Positions 33,538-45,577 of a DNA stretch of 64,000 bases are shown here, piece after piece. The stretch's first letter is position 1; each line of letters starts with the position of its first letter. A program made the translations under genes and the position numbers. The stretch lies in assembly GCA_950295325.1 (NCBI GenBank), contig OX485804.1, forward strand, positions 2,542,001 through 2,606,000. The letters run 5' to 3'. This stretch comes from Polytrichum commune (taxonomy: Eukaryota > Streptophyta > Polytrichopsida > Polytrichales > Polytrichaceae). Below the pieces are notes generated by a model. It was not told where the DNA came from. It did not search any database and was given only the letters and a program-made list of their open reading frames with translations.

Positions 33538-34105
33538 CTGGTGCAAATCCACTAAGTTAGTGCCTGCAGTCAAAACGGATCGAGGGAGCACAACTAACTT
33601 ACTTCTTAATTATAACTTAACCCTAAACGATGTGTGGAAAAGACATCCATCTAAAGCCCACGAGGTCAGACAGGTTTAATCTTGAAAGTGATCTTCTCAC
33701 AACCCATAAATGGCAGCATGCAGGAGTCTGCTGATGAAAACTACTCCACCGTAAGTACTTACACCAGGTGGAATATTAATGCTTACTCACTCACTTCTTG
33801 GCCAATACCACTTGGCTTATTGTTAACTTTTTCTCTATACCCTAGGGCCCCCTTTTGTACATCTACCTTAACCTCAACATTCCAAATACCATAGGTTGAT
33901 AGCCGGTCTGATACAATTACGTTGAGTTAGTTAAAGTGCCAAAAGTTGGTTCGACACTTGCAAACAATACATTTGAAAATCTCAACACTTTTCCTATGAC
34001 TTTCTCACAATTCCAATTAGTTCACATATCCCCAATCAACATGTTTGAGGTGTCCACATCACACATTGTATTGTTTGTACGTTTAAGTATATAACTCCTC
34101 CCCAT
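33538..34105. repeat. Copy II segment with a 1.9-kb deletion junction
   Basis: 33,538-33,800 matches 17,165-17,432 of copy I. About 33,815-34,105 matches 19,345-19,634. The two are joined by about 15 bp (CCAATACCACTTGGC) not found at either copy I edge. Confidence 0.6.
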
Positions 34106-35392
34106 GAGGTGTCCACAATCCATGTGGGATAGGTAAACTTGAGAGATGAAGCCCAGTAGTCCTCGTGTATGTGTTTGTCCGCATCTTTTTTATAAAAACT
34201 TCAAATCGCACTTCTGTTTGTTGGTGGTGGTAGTATGTTTGATTGTCTAAGTTTTCTTGGTGTAAAACAACTCCCAAAAAAAGGATTCTTTTTAACACAA
34301 TCAAGCTCCGAAAATATGTTCATAACACATTTTCTCTTGAAACCCCCTCACTTCTTGAAAATGCTTATTGAAATTCGTTCATTTCATTGCACAAATTTTT
34401 AAAATCACAAAGTTAATTAGTCTTGGATGTAGTACTTTGTTTCATGTACTAACTTTCTCTAGTTGGACACAATTCCAAATAAGTGCATCTTCCTTGTGGA
34501 ATTTAGGCCCGAAAATGTATTAAGGACATAGACCAAGTTCTCAGTACATAATCTTGCAATTTCATGTTTACCCATAGTATGCTTTGCGATAACCGAGGAT
34601 GACTTGGAATATAATGTGAACCCCTTCTTTATGTAGTGCCTTAAAATGGATTGTTAACACTATATAAGCTTGTGTATAGTGAGAATTTACCATATTTGGC
34701 AAAATCGTAAGGTGAATTAAAGTTGACAAAATCTGTCTACTTTTTTCAAAATAATTTGACATTTATTTCCAAGATTATTTTGTGCCGGAGCAGCTATTAG
34801 CCTTTTCAAATGTAAATATTAGACAAAAATAATGCCTCTCCCTTCTGTATACTATATACACTAATGCCTCAAGTAAATACCCCTTCTTACATCACATTAG
34901 TTTATATGTGGTATGAGGAGTGCACCCCTCGTAGATGACCCAAAATTGCAACATGGGCTTGATGTTAAGGTGGTGGACATTCTCAATATCAATATGCACT
35001 TATAGTGCAAGAGATTAGGGTGTTGATTTTTGCACCATCTACTTCAATAAACTTACATTTATCTCTACATCACAACCTTGTAGATTCATATATATATATA
35101 ACATCCAAGTACAACATTGAATCAATGCCTACGAAACACATGGGTACAAATCTAAACTTTTGTTACTATATTTTTTTTTCATAGACGCAAAACTTAGGTA
35201 AACTTGCCCTAATATCAATGTAATTTAGAATGGTATTGACCAAATAATAACGCGAGTATACAAAGATTCATTCACCTTGACACACCCACCAAATATCAAT
35301 GTTTGATTGGTACTATCATTTGATATCCACAGGTAGGTTCTTTGATACCATTATCGATGATGATGATGATTTTACCATACATTCACTTGTAT
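34106..35392. other. Non-genic interval between copies II and III, with repeats R2 and R3
   Basis: 34,840-34,930 resembles 52,620-52,700 (R3). About 35,210-35,360 resembles 54,745-54,890 (R2: TTTAGAATGGTATTGA, CAAATAATAAC, AGGTAGGTTCTTTGAT-like). No gene or RNA was recognised. A GATGAT run lies at about 35,357. Confidence 0.45.
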
Positions 35393-35848
35393 ACCGGTCC
35401 AACATTGGTCAGGACTCCATGCAGAGTCAATCTTAAATTAAATTTGTAAGCATAGAAGCAGACTTGAGTCTTGTTGCTTCCATGAATTATTGCTTTGATC
35501 TTGAACAACGGTTTCAATGGAAATGAATGAGCCATTGCAAAGGGAGAATGAGTGTTGTTGCAGGCTCTAAGTTTTACACAGCTAGATGCCGATCCTGACC
35601 TTGAATGGCTGGGCTGGGTAGTAAAAGTAGAAGCAGTAGGGTTGTGACAAATTATAATCAACTATTTCAACTCCATACATGATGCCAATGATCTTCATGA
35701 TTGAATAGTCAAAGCAACATTATAACTTACTCATTCACAGTGTTGTATGATGAATTTAGCTAAGTAGCTTATGCTCTGTTCACATTCATTTTGTTTCTGC
35801 TGGGAAGTCCGAGCTTGTTTGTGATTTGGGTGCAGTAGAAGCTTCATA
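35393..35848. repeat. Segmental duplication block A, copy III (left of the 349-bp element)
   Basis: Near-identical to 1-454. The start is abrupt: upstream sequence is R2-like. Confidence 0.85.
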
Positions 35849-36197
35849 AGGTAGGGGTGGTTATTTCCGTCCAAATTTCAGATGTGCCTAGTTGGGATGT
35901 TGAAACTATTTTTTTATAAATTTTGAGCGCTCTGCAAAGCTGGTGCAAGAGCAACTATGAAAAAATAAAAGTTTTCCAGCATGTTTGTGATTTCCTACAA
36001 ATTTTTAAAGGTAACCTTGTAGAATGACCAACACTTGCACATAGGGTACGTGGTATATCCACAGGGTGGATTTCTAAAACCGACCGCTGGCAGCCAATGA
36101 AATGTTGGCAGCATTGTGAACGGTAAAAGCACCTAGAAAGGTGCTTCCGACATAGGGGTCGACTTTAGGACCCGCACGGAAATTGCCACCCCTACCT
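35849..36197. mobile_element. 349-bp MITE with TA target duplication
   Basis: Ends AGGTAGGGGTGG and CCACCCCTACCT are perfect 12-bp inverted repeats that continue imperfectly (TTATTTCCGTCC against CAATTTCCGTGC). TA flanks both sides (35,847-35,848; 36,198-36,199). Copies I (455-463) and II (about 20,885) have the empty site CTTCATATACTGAC. A TA duplication fits Tc1/mariner-type MITEs. Confidence 0.85.
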
Positions 36198-36199
36198 TA

Positions 36200-38890
36200 T
36201 ACTGACATGGGCATAAAAACTTCATTAGGTCACTCTTTGGAGGATCAGACTGCCTTTGGAAGTTTAGCTTTTAAGTGTCACTCATAATTGGTGCTCAATC
36301 TTTTTGAATTAAACATTCAGATTGAATACCTCCCCCCGCCCCGGCCCTGCCCCCGTGGTCTTCTTTGCTTTGCTCATTTAAGGTAGACGTGCCTAATTTG
36401 GTTACTTATCTTAATCGAATATCAATATTTGAGTGGTATTTGGGTAAGCCTGCATACAAGAACGGACACCAAAAGACACATGTTGAAAAAAAATCGGACT
36501 ACGTGCTCGAAAATTTTAATCATTTTAGGTTCATGTAAGATGTAGGAGATGTAAGATGGTCGGAAAAAGTAACCATTCAAGACATGTCTACCTTACAATA
36601 CGAACATGATCTCCTCACCTTTTGCTAATTTGAAGGTTGAATTTACTGTTTTTTATAATTTCTATTGAGTGCGTTATTCTTACATCTCCTCTAATTTCAA
36701 ATGAAGCCGAAGTTGCAAGCTTTACCTCCAAAATACAATATGTACACCATTAGTTTGAAAAGGGGCGCAAGGGGTGGGGGGACTGATTGAGACCCACTTT
36801 AAATTACACTAGAGCATGAGTTGAGAGCTTTGAACTTGCAACTTTATAGTAGTTTGGTACGTGGAGTTGACAAGCTTTGATTCAAAGTTCAAATTATAAA
36901 TATGAGCTTCGCCAATCTTCAAGCTCTCATCAATTTGAACAAGTGTAAAGTGATCATGCTTAAAGTGTGATATCAAGGGGTAGAATGATACTAACACTAA
37001 GAGAATTGCGTGGTCATGCCACTAGCAATTTATGTGTAATTGGGATTGACTTTTTAAAAAATTAAAAAATAGTTATTGCAAGAATTGGTAAATCGTCATG
37101 ATGGAAATGGGGAGTGTCTTCTCCAACATTTATGTGGGAACCATGCAATATTTAATGGAGATATTATTGATTGAGGCAGCTGAAGGTTTTTCTTGAAGGT
37201 AGGTTATGGTGGTGACCATCTTCTTTAGTAGGCATGCGCTTGGTTGAAATTACCACTTGTTAAAATTTCTAGAGAATTGTGCTTTGCTAGTATTATTGGA
37301 CAATTTCAGCAATTGTTAGTAAAAAAATTGCACTTCCCCTTAGTTAATGTCCCATTTAGTAGTGTCAATAGACCTTTTAGTTTGTGAATACATGCTATAG
37401 GATTGGTTCAAGTGGCCTTGACTAGTGGCATGACCATGCAATTCCCGTGGTGCAAACAAAACAATTTTTCTTGATGCTCATTCAAGGCTTGGGTCCCATA
37501 GAATTAGTTGAGCTTGAACTCTCGACATTCCTAAGCGGCTTTCATGAGGTAGCTTAAGGATTTGACCAAGACCTTGTGGTAGTTGTTCTACAAGATGCAA
37601 TGTTGAGAACATTTCAATCACAAACCCATTACAAGATGCAATATTTTTTGAAGGTTATGAAGAAGCCCCTTTGTTTACCCATGTATTTGAGTCTCTATAT
37701 GAGTAGGAATTAAGGGGGAAAAAGGAAATAAATATACATATATTTAGAGATCAACATCAACTCCTATCAGTGCAAGCATAAATGAAGAGCCTCTTCACCC
37801 ACTTGCCATGATCCCTTGTCAAGGCGGACTCTAGACAAAACACCACAGTAACAAATGGAACAAATATATCTGTGACAAAAAATTGTTTTGTGTTGGATGT
37901 TTATGGGGATTAAATTTTTTCTTGTGGAAGTAATCAAAATCTCAAGTGTGTAGGCCAAGCTCATGAGGGTGCGAGTTTCTGGTCAGTAATGACCTAAGTT
38001 TACAGACCGAGCGAGGCCTCCAAAAGTTAGTGCATACAAGATAGTGCTCATCCCCTACCCTAATTTATTTGGAATAATTAAGGGATGTGCATGATGGGAA
38101 TTCTTCTCTAGGTTTTGTGAGTCACATGTGTGGAAAATGAACATCACTAGAGGTTATTGCAAATACAAATTTGACGACCATGTCGTTGTGCATTCATATG
38201 TTTTGAGTGTTGTTATGCAAACAGACAAACTTCGACCCATATTCGTCGTGAGAATTGAATCAAGACAACAAACATCACAAAGTTTGAAATTTTATGTAGG
38301 TGGCCAATCACTTTCATCTACTACTTGCATCATGTTGCTATTTGCCAACATCGTCAATTAACTGCACGCCTTCACCTTGTGGTGGAAGGACTTTAGATCA
38401 CATATACAAATGGCATTCCTAATAATTTGTTGAAATGGGTTGTACATGATGTATGATCCTAATTTTGCTAGAGTGCCTCCATAATAAAAATTGTCTTCTT
38501 CACTCTTCACCTTCACATTATGCGCCTCCCTCACCTCCTTCCTACTTGACCTCGTGAGACTTATGGAATTATCAAGTCCATCTCTTCTTCTCTACATTCC
38601 AATAGGCATGCACTTCTTCTCAAAACACATCATGAACCTCACTATGTAACCCATCTGCCTTCCCAACACTGGATCACTTTCCTCTAATTTGTCAAGTTCA
38701 TGCTTAGATATTGAAGGGTAATTCCGAATATGCCTTGTTGTTCTCATTGTTGTCTAGTTTTATGAATGGCTTCTTTTTATGATTGTGCGGCCTCATTGCA
38801 ATTCACCCATATGAACCTTCATGCCATGTCTATGCTTCAACTCATGCCTAAGAGCAAAGTCAAGACAATATGCATTTTGGAGAATATAAG
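36200..38890. repeat. Segmental duplication block A, copy III (right part)
   Basis: Matches about 457-3,296 of copy I except for copy I's extra 150 bp. It ends in a U2 5'-flank relic (about 38,490-38,890) and passes without interruption into block B at GAATATAAGAGGG, the empty site of the 3.63-kb insertion. Confidence 0.8.
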
Positions 38891-40390
38891 AGGGCCGTTG
38901 CTGGCTTGCACTATGATGTATATGCCCTGGAATGATGAATTACGTGAGAATTAGGTTGCATTGCACAACTGTTTCTTAATTCATGCATTTGCGACATGAA
39001 AGTCGGTCAATTAAGGAGGCGTTGTTCTTGTGAGAAGGTAGAGATTGTGCCATCTATCGAGTTCTATTCAAAACCTAATATTCAAGTCAGAGGAATCACA
39101 AGTTAACTTCAATAAAAATTCGCAATATGTCTCGATGTTGGCTAATTAGAGGTTGGTGAAGTATTGACTACATTATACATGATTTTAGTGTGCCTTGTGC
39201 CAGTCTACCCCTACATATATATACCTTGGACTTTCTAGAATGTAAGATTGGGAAGCTCATTAGCTTGTCGGCAACATCGTGAAAGGAATAAGCACACAGC
39301 AAGTGTGACAGTCACGACGAAACTGGATCAAAAGCATTAAGGGAGCCAAACCTTAGTCTCAATTATCGCATCAAGAGAAAGAGGAATGGAGGTGTTTGCT
39401 ATACTGAAAATTCTCATCATTCATCACTCAATTTCCTCTGACGTTCTACACCATGTTAGCAGCTATACTCACTACACTAAAATTTGTATTTAGTGTCACC
39501 AATTCTATTTGTCTTGCTCAAGACTAATTGTAAACCGCCTGTGAAGTGTAACCAACTTTAACTGTAACCTAACATCATTTGTCATTCCTTGTAAAAACAT
39601 TGGGCATTCTAGATGTACAATGTTGCAATTACTATCACTTACCAAGTGGATTTTCATCCAAATTTCAATCATCCATGACAACATTTCATTACATAAATGT
39701 TGGTATGCAAAATATCCCAAACTTAGTTCCAATAATTGACATTTGGATGAAATCAAGAAAGTTGGGATGACACCACTTGTAAACTTATTCATGAAAAGTG
39801 TCATCGGACAAGTTACCATAGTGACATAAAATACCATATGACACTAAATGCAATATTTAGTGTCCTACTCTCATACGAACAGGTGGATGCCACAGCCAAA
39901 GGACCCGATTACGTTGCCTCCACAAATTCATTCTCCTCTCTTCATTAACAGGCGTTCCAGCCACATCCAACTCAAACAATCTACTACTATTTGAATCAAG
40001 AGAAGAGTACATCTTCAATTAGGTTGCCTCTTTACCCATGCACTTTGCCTTGGGACAAATCCATATCACAAAAATTGAGGACTTTGTTTATTCATTCATA
40101 TAGCGGCCGCAACCTAATTGCACATATCAGCTTTGCACTCATATTTACTGTTAGGTTGCCTTTGCGAATAGGTCGTCTCTTCGCCCATGTAAATTACCTT
40201 TGGTCAAAATCAGATAACAAAAGCTTATCGCTTCCTCTATCAATCTGGATGGCAACAACGGTAAAACTACATATCCTCGTTGAAATTTTTCTAAATAGTG
40301 ACGACTGCCGATGAATTAGCGTGGCATTACCTAATTGCACATATCAGTATCGTTGGATTTGTGCAATTTTGTTTGTTTGGGTCCCCAATA
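38891..40390. repeat. U2-unit 3' flank (block B), copy III
   Basis: Counterpart of 6,935 to about 8,400, including the foldback MITE at 39,475-39,862. Unlike copies I and II it leads into a full-length U2 gene. Confidence 0.75.
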
Positions 40391-40586
40391 GGGAGGGTTG
40401 TGCCTGCCAAGGTGGTTGTGCTATACCATGGCGACGCTTGTAGCCTCGGACAGCAAGCTGCCCTGTGAGCCCACACCCGAAATAAATTGGATTAATATCA
40501 TGATGCTCGATGAGCCTCGTATCAGATATTAAACTGATAAGAACAGATACTACACTTGATCTTAGCCAAAAGGCCAAGAAAGGTAT
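40391..40586 (-). ncRNA. U2 spliceosomal snRNA, copy U2-1
   Basis: U2 pairs with the intron branch site and with U6 in the spliceosome. The RNA starts ATACCTTTCTTGGCC, has the branch-recognition segment AAGTGTAGTATCTG and the stem-loop IIa region CAGTTTAATATCTGATA, and ends GCACAACCCTCCC: 196 nt, the usual plant length. It differs from U2-4 at several positions, including U for C in the 5' stem. The presumed Sm site reads AATTTATTTCGG, a U-run broken by A. The promoter looks intact. Possibly functional. Confidence 0.85.
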
Positions 40587-40609
40587 GCCTCCTAACGCTT
40601 CAACTTCCC

Positions 40610-40660
40610 ATTATAAACTCCGCCTCTGCCCTCCATCGCACCTCCTGTCAAGTATGGGAC
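40610..40660 (-). promoter_or_regulatory. U2-1 promoter: TATA box and upstream sequence element
   Basis: On the minus strand GTCCCATACTT (40,650-40,660) matches most of the plant USE consensus RTCCCACATCG. TTTATAAT (40,610-40,617) is the TATA box. They are 32 bp apart, the spacing of plant snRNA genes transcribed by Pol II; Pol III types have about 10 bp less. Confidence 0.75.
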
Positions 40661-40863
40661 AATCCAGTCCATTTCTTTTGCAATATCCATCACTACTCAT
40701 AAACTTCTCCACAGAGGCCTGCTTCAAACTGCAGCCAACAATCTCCAAGGCAGGTCTTTTTATCACCGTGGCTATTACATACATCTAATACAAATGAGAA
40801 ATGTACCAACTTGTAGCTATAAATTCTGAATCTTTAATTCTCAGAACCTGAACAGAAAAGCTA

Positions 40864-41061
40864 ATGGCACACGCATTCCAGGCGCTTGCAAACCCAATTA
40901 TGCCAGAAACCATCAGATTGTTCGACCTTCCAGACCTCGATACACATATTTCGCAAGTACGTCCAGTGACCCAATTCAGAATGCCAGAACCTCACCAACA
41001 GCTGGTGAGCACCTCCTGCCACATTGGAAGTCAACCAATGGCCATGGCTGTGCAGTTCTAA
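40864..41061 (+). CDS. Short unrecognised ORF, 65 aa
   Basis: MAHAFQALANPIMPETIRL onward to a stop after MAMAVQF, preceded by an acceptor-like TTAATTCTCAG. The opposite strand is also open for 75 codons. No duplicate exists here to test conservation. A telomere-like AAACCCTAAACCCT lies just downstream (41,103-41,116), a motif common near plant promoters. Weak. Confidence 0.2.
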   Translation: MAHAFQALANPIMPETIRLFDLPDLDTHISQVRPVTQFRMPEPHQQLVSTSCHIGSQPMAMAVQF

Positions 41062-41548
41062 CACCTCAAGCATCGGACCACCTTTCATTCTTCTGAGAGC
41101 TCAAACCCTAAACCCTCCTTGGTCCCACCCCAAGCCCTCCTTGGTCCCAAGAGAACACATCTTTACCATTTCATTCATTTCATTTTGTTTTTCTCACACG
41201 GGATAGGACTAGAAGGTTTAGAATCATGGATCGAAATAATTTCGTTCAATTCTGCAACTTGAGGTGTCTTTGCATCGCTAATTCAAGTGCGACTTGTTGT
41301 TGTGTACCTGCTTCTTTCTGCTAGATTGGATGTGACATGTCTTTATTATTTTCTCTCTGATTACATTGATTCCTACAGGATTGCAATAAGCTTTGGCACC
41401 GTAGCAGCTCTTGTGGTGTCCAAATTGTAGTGTCAACTTATGCATACTTAGCCCATCGTCTAATGGAATACTCGTTCCTCTAAAATACCGAACTAGAAAG
41501 GAGCGTGCTTCACATTGATTCGAAAATACATGAGTGCAAATTTGTTCA

Positions 41549-41961
41549 CCAAGTTGAAATTGTTATATGTAAAAGAACCCTTTGATTTGTGGCCCTTGTG
41601 GATATGGAAACACAGATAGACTTATCTATCGGCCCAGTACTTCCACCTGCTGCTAAGGTGTGCTCAATGCTTGACTTGGAGAGGTGAATGTCGTCCGACT
41701 CGTCCCTGCTGTTTCCTAAACAGATCGTCCTGCGAGAGAAATCACCATTGACAGAGGCACTGTGATTGTTTAGTTGTTGTTGGTGAAGGTGAAAGTTTTC
41801 TTTGTCATTCCAGAGACGGTCTCCACAAATGTCACTTGTATGAGCTGCTTCTTCATTGCTATGCACTCGCGTTGTCGAAAAGCTCGATCTCTGGCTTGTT
41901 CTTGTCTAGAGATCTCCATGCATTTAGTAGCTTTTGGGAGCCAGGACAGGCCGTCATGCAT
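41549..41961 (-). CDS. Overlapping unrecognised ORFs, possible exon
   Basis: One frame starts MHDGLSWLPKATKCMEISRQ (stop at 41,770). A second, beginning MHSNEEAAHTSDICGD within it, runs to 41,546. Their balanced composition is unlike the AT-rich surroundings. No domain is seen, and upstream U2-2 leaves little room for a long gene. Confidence 0.25.
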
Positions 41962-42406
41962 TAGGAAGCCAATATTGAACTACCAGCACTCGTGTCGTGA
42001 TTTATTCCTGTCTGTTGCTAAATTTGTTTGCTTTAATTTTGTGTGAGATAAGCGGAGTCCGCAGAAAGGGGCTATGAGGTGGTCTCGATCTCGAACTCTT
42101 CTTAAAATTTCGTAAAGATGCTTCGTTGAGAGAAAAGCAGCAGTCGTGATGAAACGAAAACGCAAACTCAAGTGTTTCTTGTTTAACACTACAGCAATCG
42201 CTAATCTCTCAACGCTCCTCTCATCAATACATTAGTTCCAATAATTCGATGTTATGCTCATGCTAACAGGCGGATGCTATAGCGAAAGAGTAGGCAAAGC
42301 ACTCATTTGTGTTCTTTCTCTCAACTACTTCGACTGGATAATCTTGCAATCTTCTTTCGTAAGTGCGCCGGTCACGAAAATTTCATACTATTTGAATGGA
42401 AAGAAA

Positions 42407-42602
42407 AAGAAATGCTGTCAAAGAAATAGTGCAATTGCATGGCGCGGCGACATTCGCAGGCTGAGACAGCAAGTTGGGTAATGATCCCACACCCGAAAGA
42501 AATTGGATTAATATTATGAGGCTCGATGAGCCTCATACCAGATATTAATCGGATGAGAATAGGTACTACACTTCATCTTAGCCGAAAGGCCGAGAGAGGT
42601 AC
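42407..42602 (-). pseudogene. U2 snRNA, copy U2-2, degenerate
   Basis: Starts GTACCTCTCTCGGCC and keeps AAGTGTAGTA, but has changes in the 5' end and stem-loop IIa (TCCGATTAATATC). The 3' terminal stem-loop has lost the conserved CACAACCCTCCC end. The Sm-like site is AATTTCTTTCGG. USE (42,668-42,678) and TATA (42,626-42,633) are intact, so it could be transcribed, but the RNA is probably defective. Confidence 0.65.
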
Positions 42603-42625
42603 ACTTTCACACCCTTCAACTTCCC

Positions 42626-42678
42626 ATTATATACCCACTCCCCTCCTCCCTACCTTGTCATCCTGAGAAGTATGGGAC
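42626..42678 (-). promoter_or_regulatory. U2-2 promoter: TATA and USE
   Basis: TATATAAT (42,626-42,633) and GTCCCATACTT (42,668-42,678) on the minus strand, 34 bp apart. Confidence 0.6.
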
Positions 42679-45301
42679 AATCAAGTCAATCCCCATGCAC
42701 ACATCCCTCTTATTACCATTGTTGTGCAAGTCCACAAATGGTTCTGTTCTATAAGTATGCAGCCTCATTTTGACTCACTTAACCGGACCTTTTGTGCCAT
42801 GGCTATACTTCATTTCTACACATGAGCAATGTTAAGACAAATCTGGATTTGTAGTATGTAAGAGTGGAAAAGGGGATGGCGTGCTGTTTCTGATTTTACT
42901 ATTATGTATTGTTGTGGCCATGAAGTAGTCACCCATCAACCAAAATTGCTGGGAGGTCGCAACTACCAAGATGTGTGAACCTCGAAAGCGGGATTGCTCT
43001 GGTAAACTATAATGATGAAATATTGGAATTGAGACAAGCCTCAATACGGTTGGTGCCTAGACCTTGCTCGTAGCGACTCCATTGGCGCGAGTATACTCAT
43101 CCTCCTGCTCACCAATTACACGAACACATCACTGACGAGGCACTCTCTTGGAGAAGGCCATAGCCATGCAAACATCTTGCTGGCCACATGCTCCGAGTTC
43201 TCCATATAACTCTTCTCCAGCTACAAAATAGTCCATGATAGGATTGAATTAGCAGTCTGCAGATGTTCGCAGTGATATCTCTGGTTTTATGAAAGACAGT
43301 CGGGGGTAGTTGGACATACCTTTCACCTATAGTCAAGATGTTGAGCATCGTGAAGTAAAAATTGTTTTTTCCCTAAACAGAACTTTCCCATTTATGTCTG
43401 AAGTTCTTCTACGTTTGTGTGTGTTGCATTTTCTTCTCTTTGTTTCAGTCACATTAATAGAGTTATCCGTAAAGTGAGCTGAAGAGAGGGTTTTGGGCCT
43501 AGATTTGAGAAAATTGTGTGACAGGCCCTAAAAGTGGAGCAGGTGTCTGTAGCTATAAAAAAACACAGGCACAAATCTTTTGAGGGACCGGAAATGGTGA
43601 AAAAAAAAATTGCTCCTGTGTTGCGAGCGCGCCCCGGGAATTTAGCGTCGCTTTGTCAGAGGGCCCTCTCTTGTTTCGCTAATTATGTCAACAAAGAAGA
43701 TCCACTGACAAGGCGGGGCGAAAGTCATAAATAAAGGCAATTGAATTATTAGGAACAATTTCGGCAATTAGGTATGTCCCTAATTTTAGGTCACACATTG
43801 CAGACAAGGGGACTTGCCCCCCCCCCCCTCCTGCCCCATGCTTGTTATATGTTGGGAATCTTCAAGCCCACTTATTTCAGGGTTTTCAAGAGGCTCCTCA
43901 ACTTACACAATAAACACCTGAAAATAGGCCCATACAAAATGAATACTATGTGTTGTGGGCCAGACGCCTGTTTTAGTCTCTGAAAAACTCTTAATTTCTT
44001 TTGACGAATAGGCGGACCCCGATTCTCTCATCCAAAAACAAGCAGACCAGCTCTGACCCTAAACCCTGGCCTTCTGTATTATGCCCCGGAATTCTAGAGC
44101 CTTACTTTGCGTTTCCATGGGTTTGTGTGAATAGTGCACTCAAAATCTGTCAAAACACCAGCTTACTTTACGGATAACTCAAATGGGTGAAGGTAATCAA
44201 AGTGGATCTTATTTTAGTACCAATAAGGAGGTTGGTTACCGCGTACTACAAACTCTCTCGGCCCCCTTGATTCCCACCTTGCCATTCTAATTTCAGTAGA
44301 AGCGGCACATACAGTTTCACTCGGCACAATCTTTGCGTTTCTAGCCCAATTGTAGGGTTTGTCATACCTTTTCCAAGTCAGGTGAATGACGGTTCATCTC
44401 ATCACATGCCTAATGAAATATTCAATATACTGTATTATTAAAGTCTTTCATAATTACCTACTTTCAACATCTTGCAAATCTGTGTATTCAGTTCAATTAT
44501 TAGTTCACTATCATTACAAAACAAGTTGTGTAAATGACCAAAATGATGTCCCTCATATCTAGCAAGAGAACTGTATTTATGTGAATGTTCAAAATATAAC
44601 TGCACAAAATTCCAGTAAGAGCTGCACAACTTTGGAAAAAGTGCAGACTTCGGGCACAACTAATGAGTTATATGCAAAACCCATTCAACTTAGAGGAAAC
44701 TACCACTCATTTTCAACCAAAAATCGCAGTATGTCATGATTAGCCTGACTAGAGTCTAGTGTAGGAACGGCCACATTATACATGAGCTCAAAGTGGGCTT
44801 GTGCAAGTCCACCCCTGCCTGTATACCTGACCCTCTTACAAAGTGAGATCCGGAAGCTCATCAGCTTGTTCAAGACGTTGTGTAAGGAATAGACTGACAA
44901 CAAGTGCGACATCATGAAGGAAATTGGATCATGTGGATTACGGCATGCAAATCTTAGCCTGAAAAACAATCAAGAGATTAGGAATGGAGATAATTATCTA
45001 AAATCAACTCAGTCTCAAGCGGTTTAATACTCTTCTAGGACATTTTACACCATGTAAGGAGTCATTCAATATTACTCTCATCCTTACAAGCAAGTGCCAT
45101 AGCCAAAGAAAGGAGGCCAAAGACCCACTTGTGGTGAATCTCTCAATTGTTTCGGCTAATTCATTTCCATTCACATGTATGACGACGATGTCCAACTCAA
45201 AATTTTAGTGTTGCTTGATTCAAACTTAGAAGTACACCTTGCTCTCTTGCATCACATTCAAATTGATATAGTCCAGTTTTGGTTTATTTGGATCCCCGAC
45301 A
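42679..45301. other. U2 intergenic spacer, units 2 to 3
   Basis: 42,780-43,150 resembles 47,590-48,080 in the U2-4 unit. 44,400-45,300 resembles the 3' flank of the other units. A C-run lies near 43,809-43,817. Between 43,380 and 44,300 I see no gene and no repeat. Confidence 0.5.
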
Positions 45302-45506
45302 TGGAGGGTTGTGCCTACCAAGGAAGTAGTGCAATACCATGGCATGCAACGCTCACAAGCTCATACAACAAGTTGCCAGATGAACCCACCCCTTAAAGAA
45401 ATTAGATTAATATCATGAAGCTCAATGAGCCTTGTATCATATATATATTAAACTAATAAGAAATGATATTACACTTGATCTTAGCCAAAAGTCCAAGAAA
45501 AGGTAT
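45302..45506 (-). pseudogene. U2 snRNA, copy U2-3, degenerate
   Basis: Starts ATACCTTTTCTTGGAC with an extra base and a changed stem. The branch-recognition sequence is GTAATA in place of GTAGTA, and the stem-loop IIa region is expanded by AT repeats, giving 205 nt. The 3' end (CACAACCCTCC) is recognisable. The TATA box is weak (TGTATTAT, 45,530-45,537); the USE is mostly kept (45,567-45,577). Almost certainly not functional. Confidence 0.8.
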
Positions 45507-45577
45507 GCCTCTTCACTCTTCAACTTCTCATAATACACCACGCCTACTCCCTACTTACATCCTAAAGAGTATGGGAC

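Noticed and set aside
41103-41116. Interstitial telomere (AAACCCTAAACCCT)
   Set aside because: Only two units; such telo-box motifs are common in plant promoters.
41431-41500. tRNA-like sequence (AGCCCATCGTCTAATGG)
   Set aside because: No matching acceptor stem, anticodon arm or B box follows.
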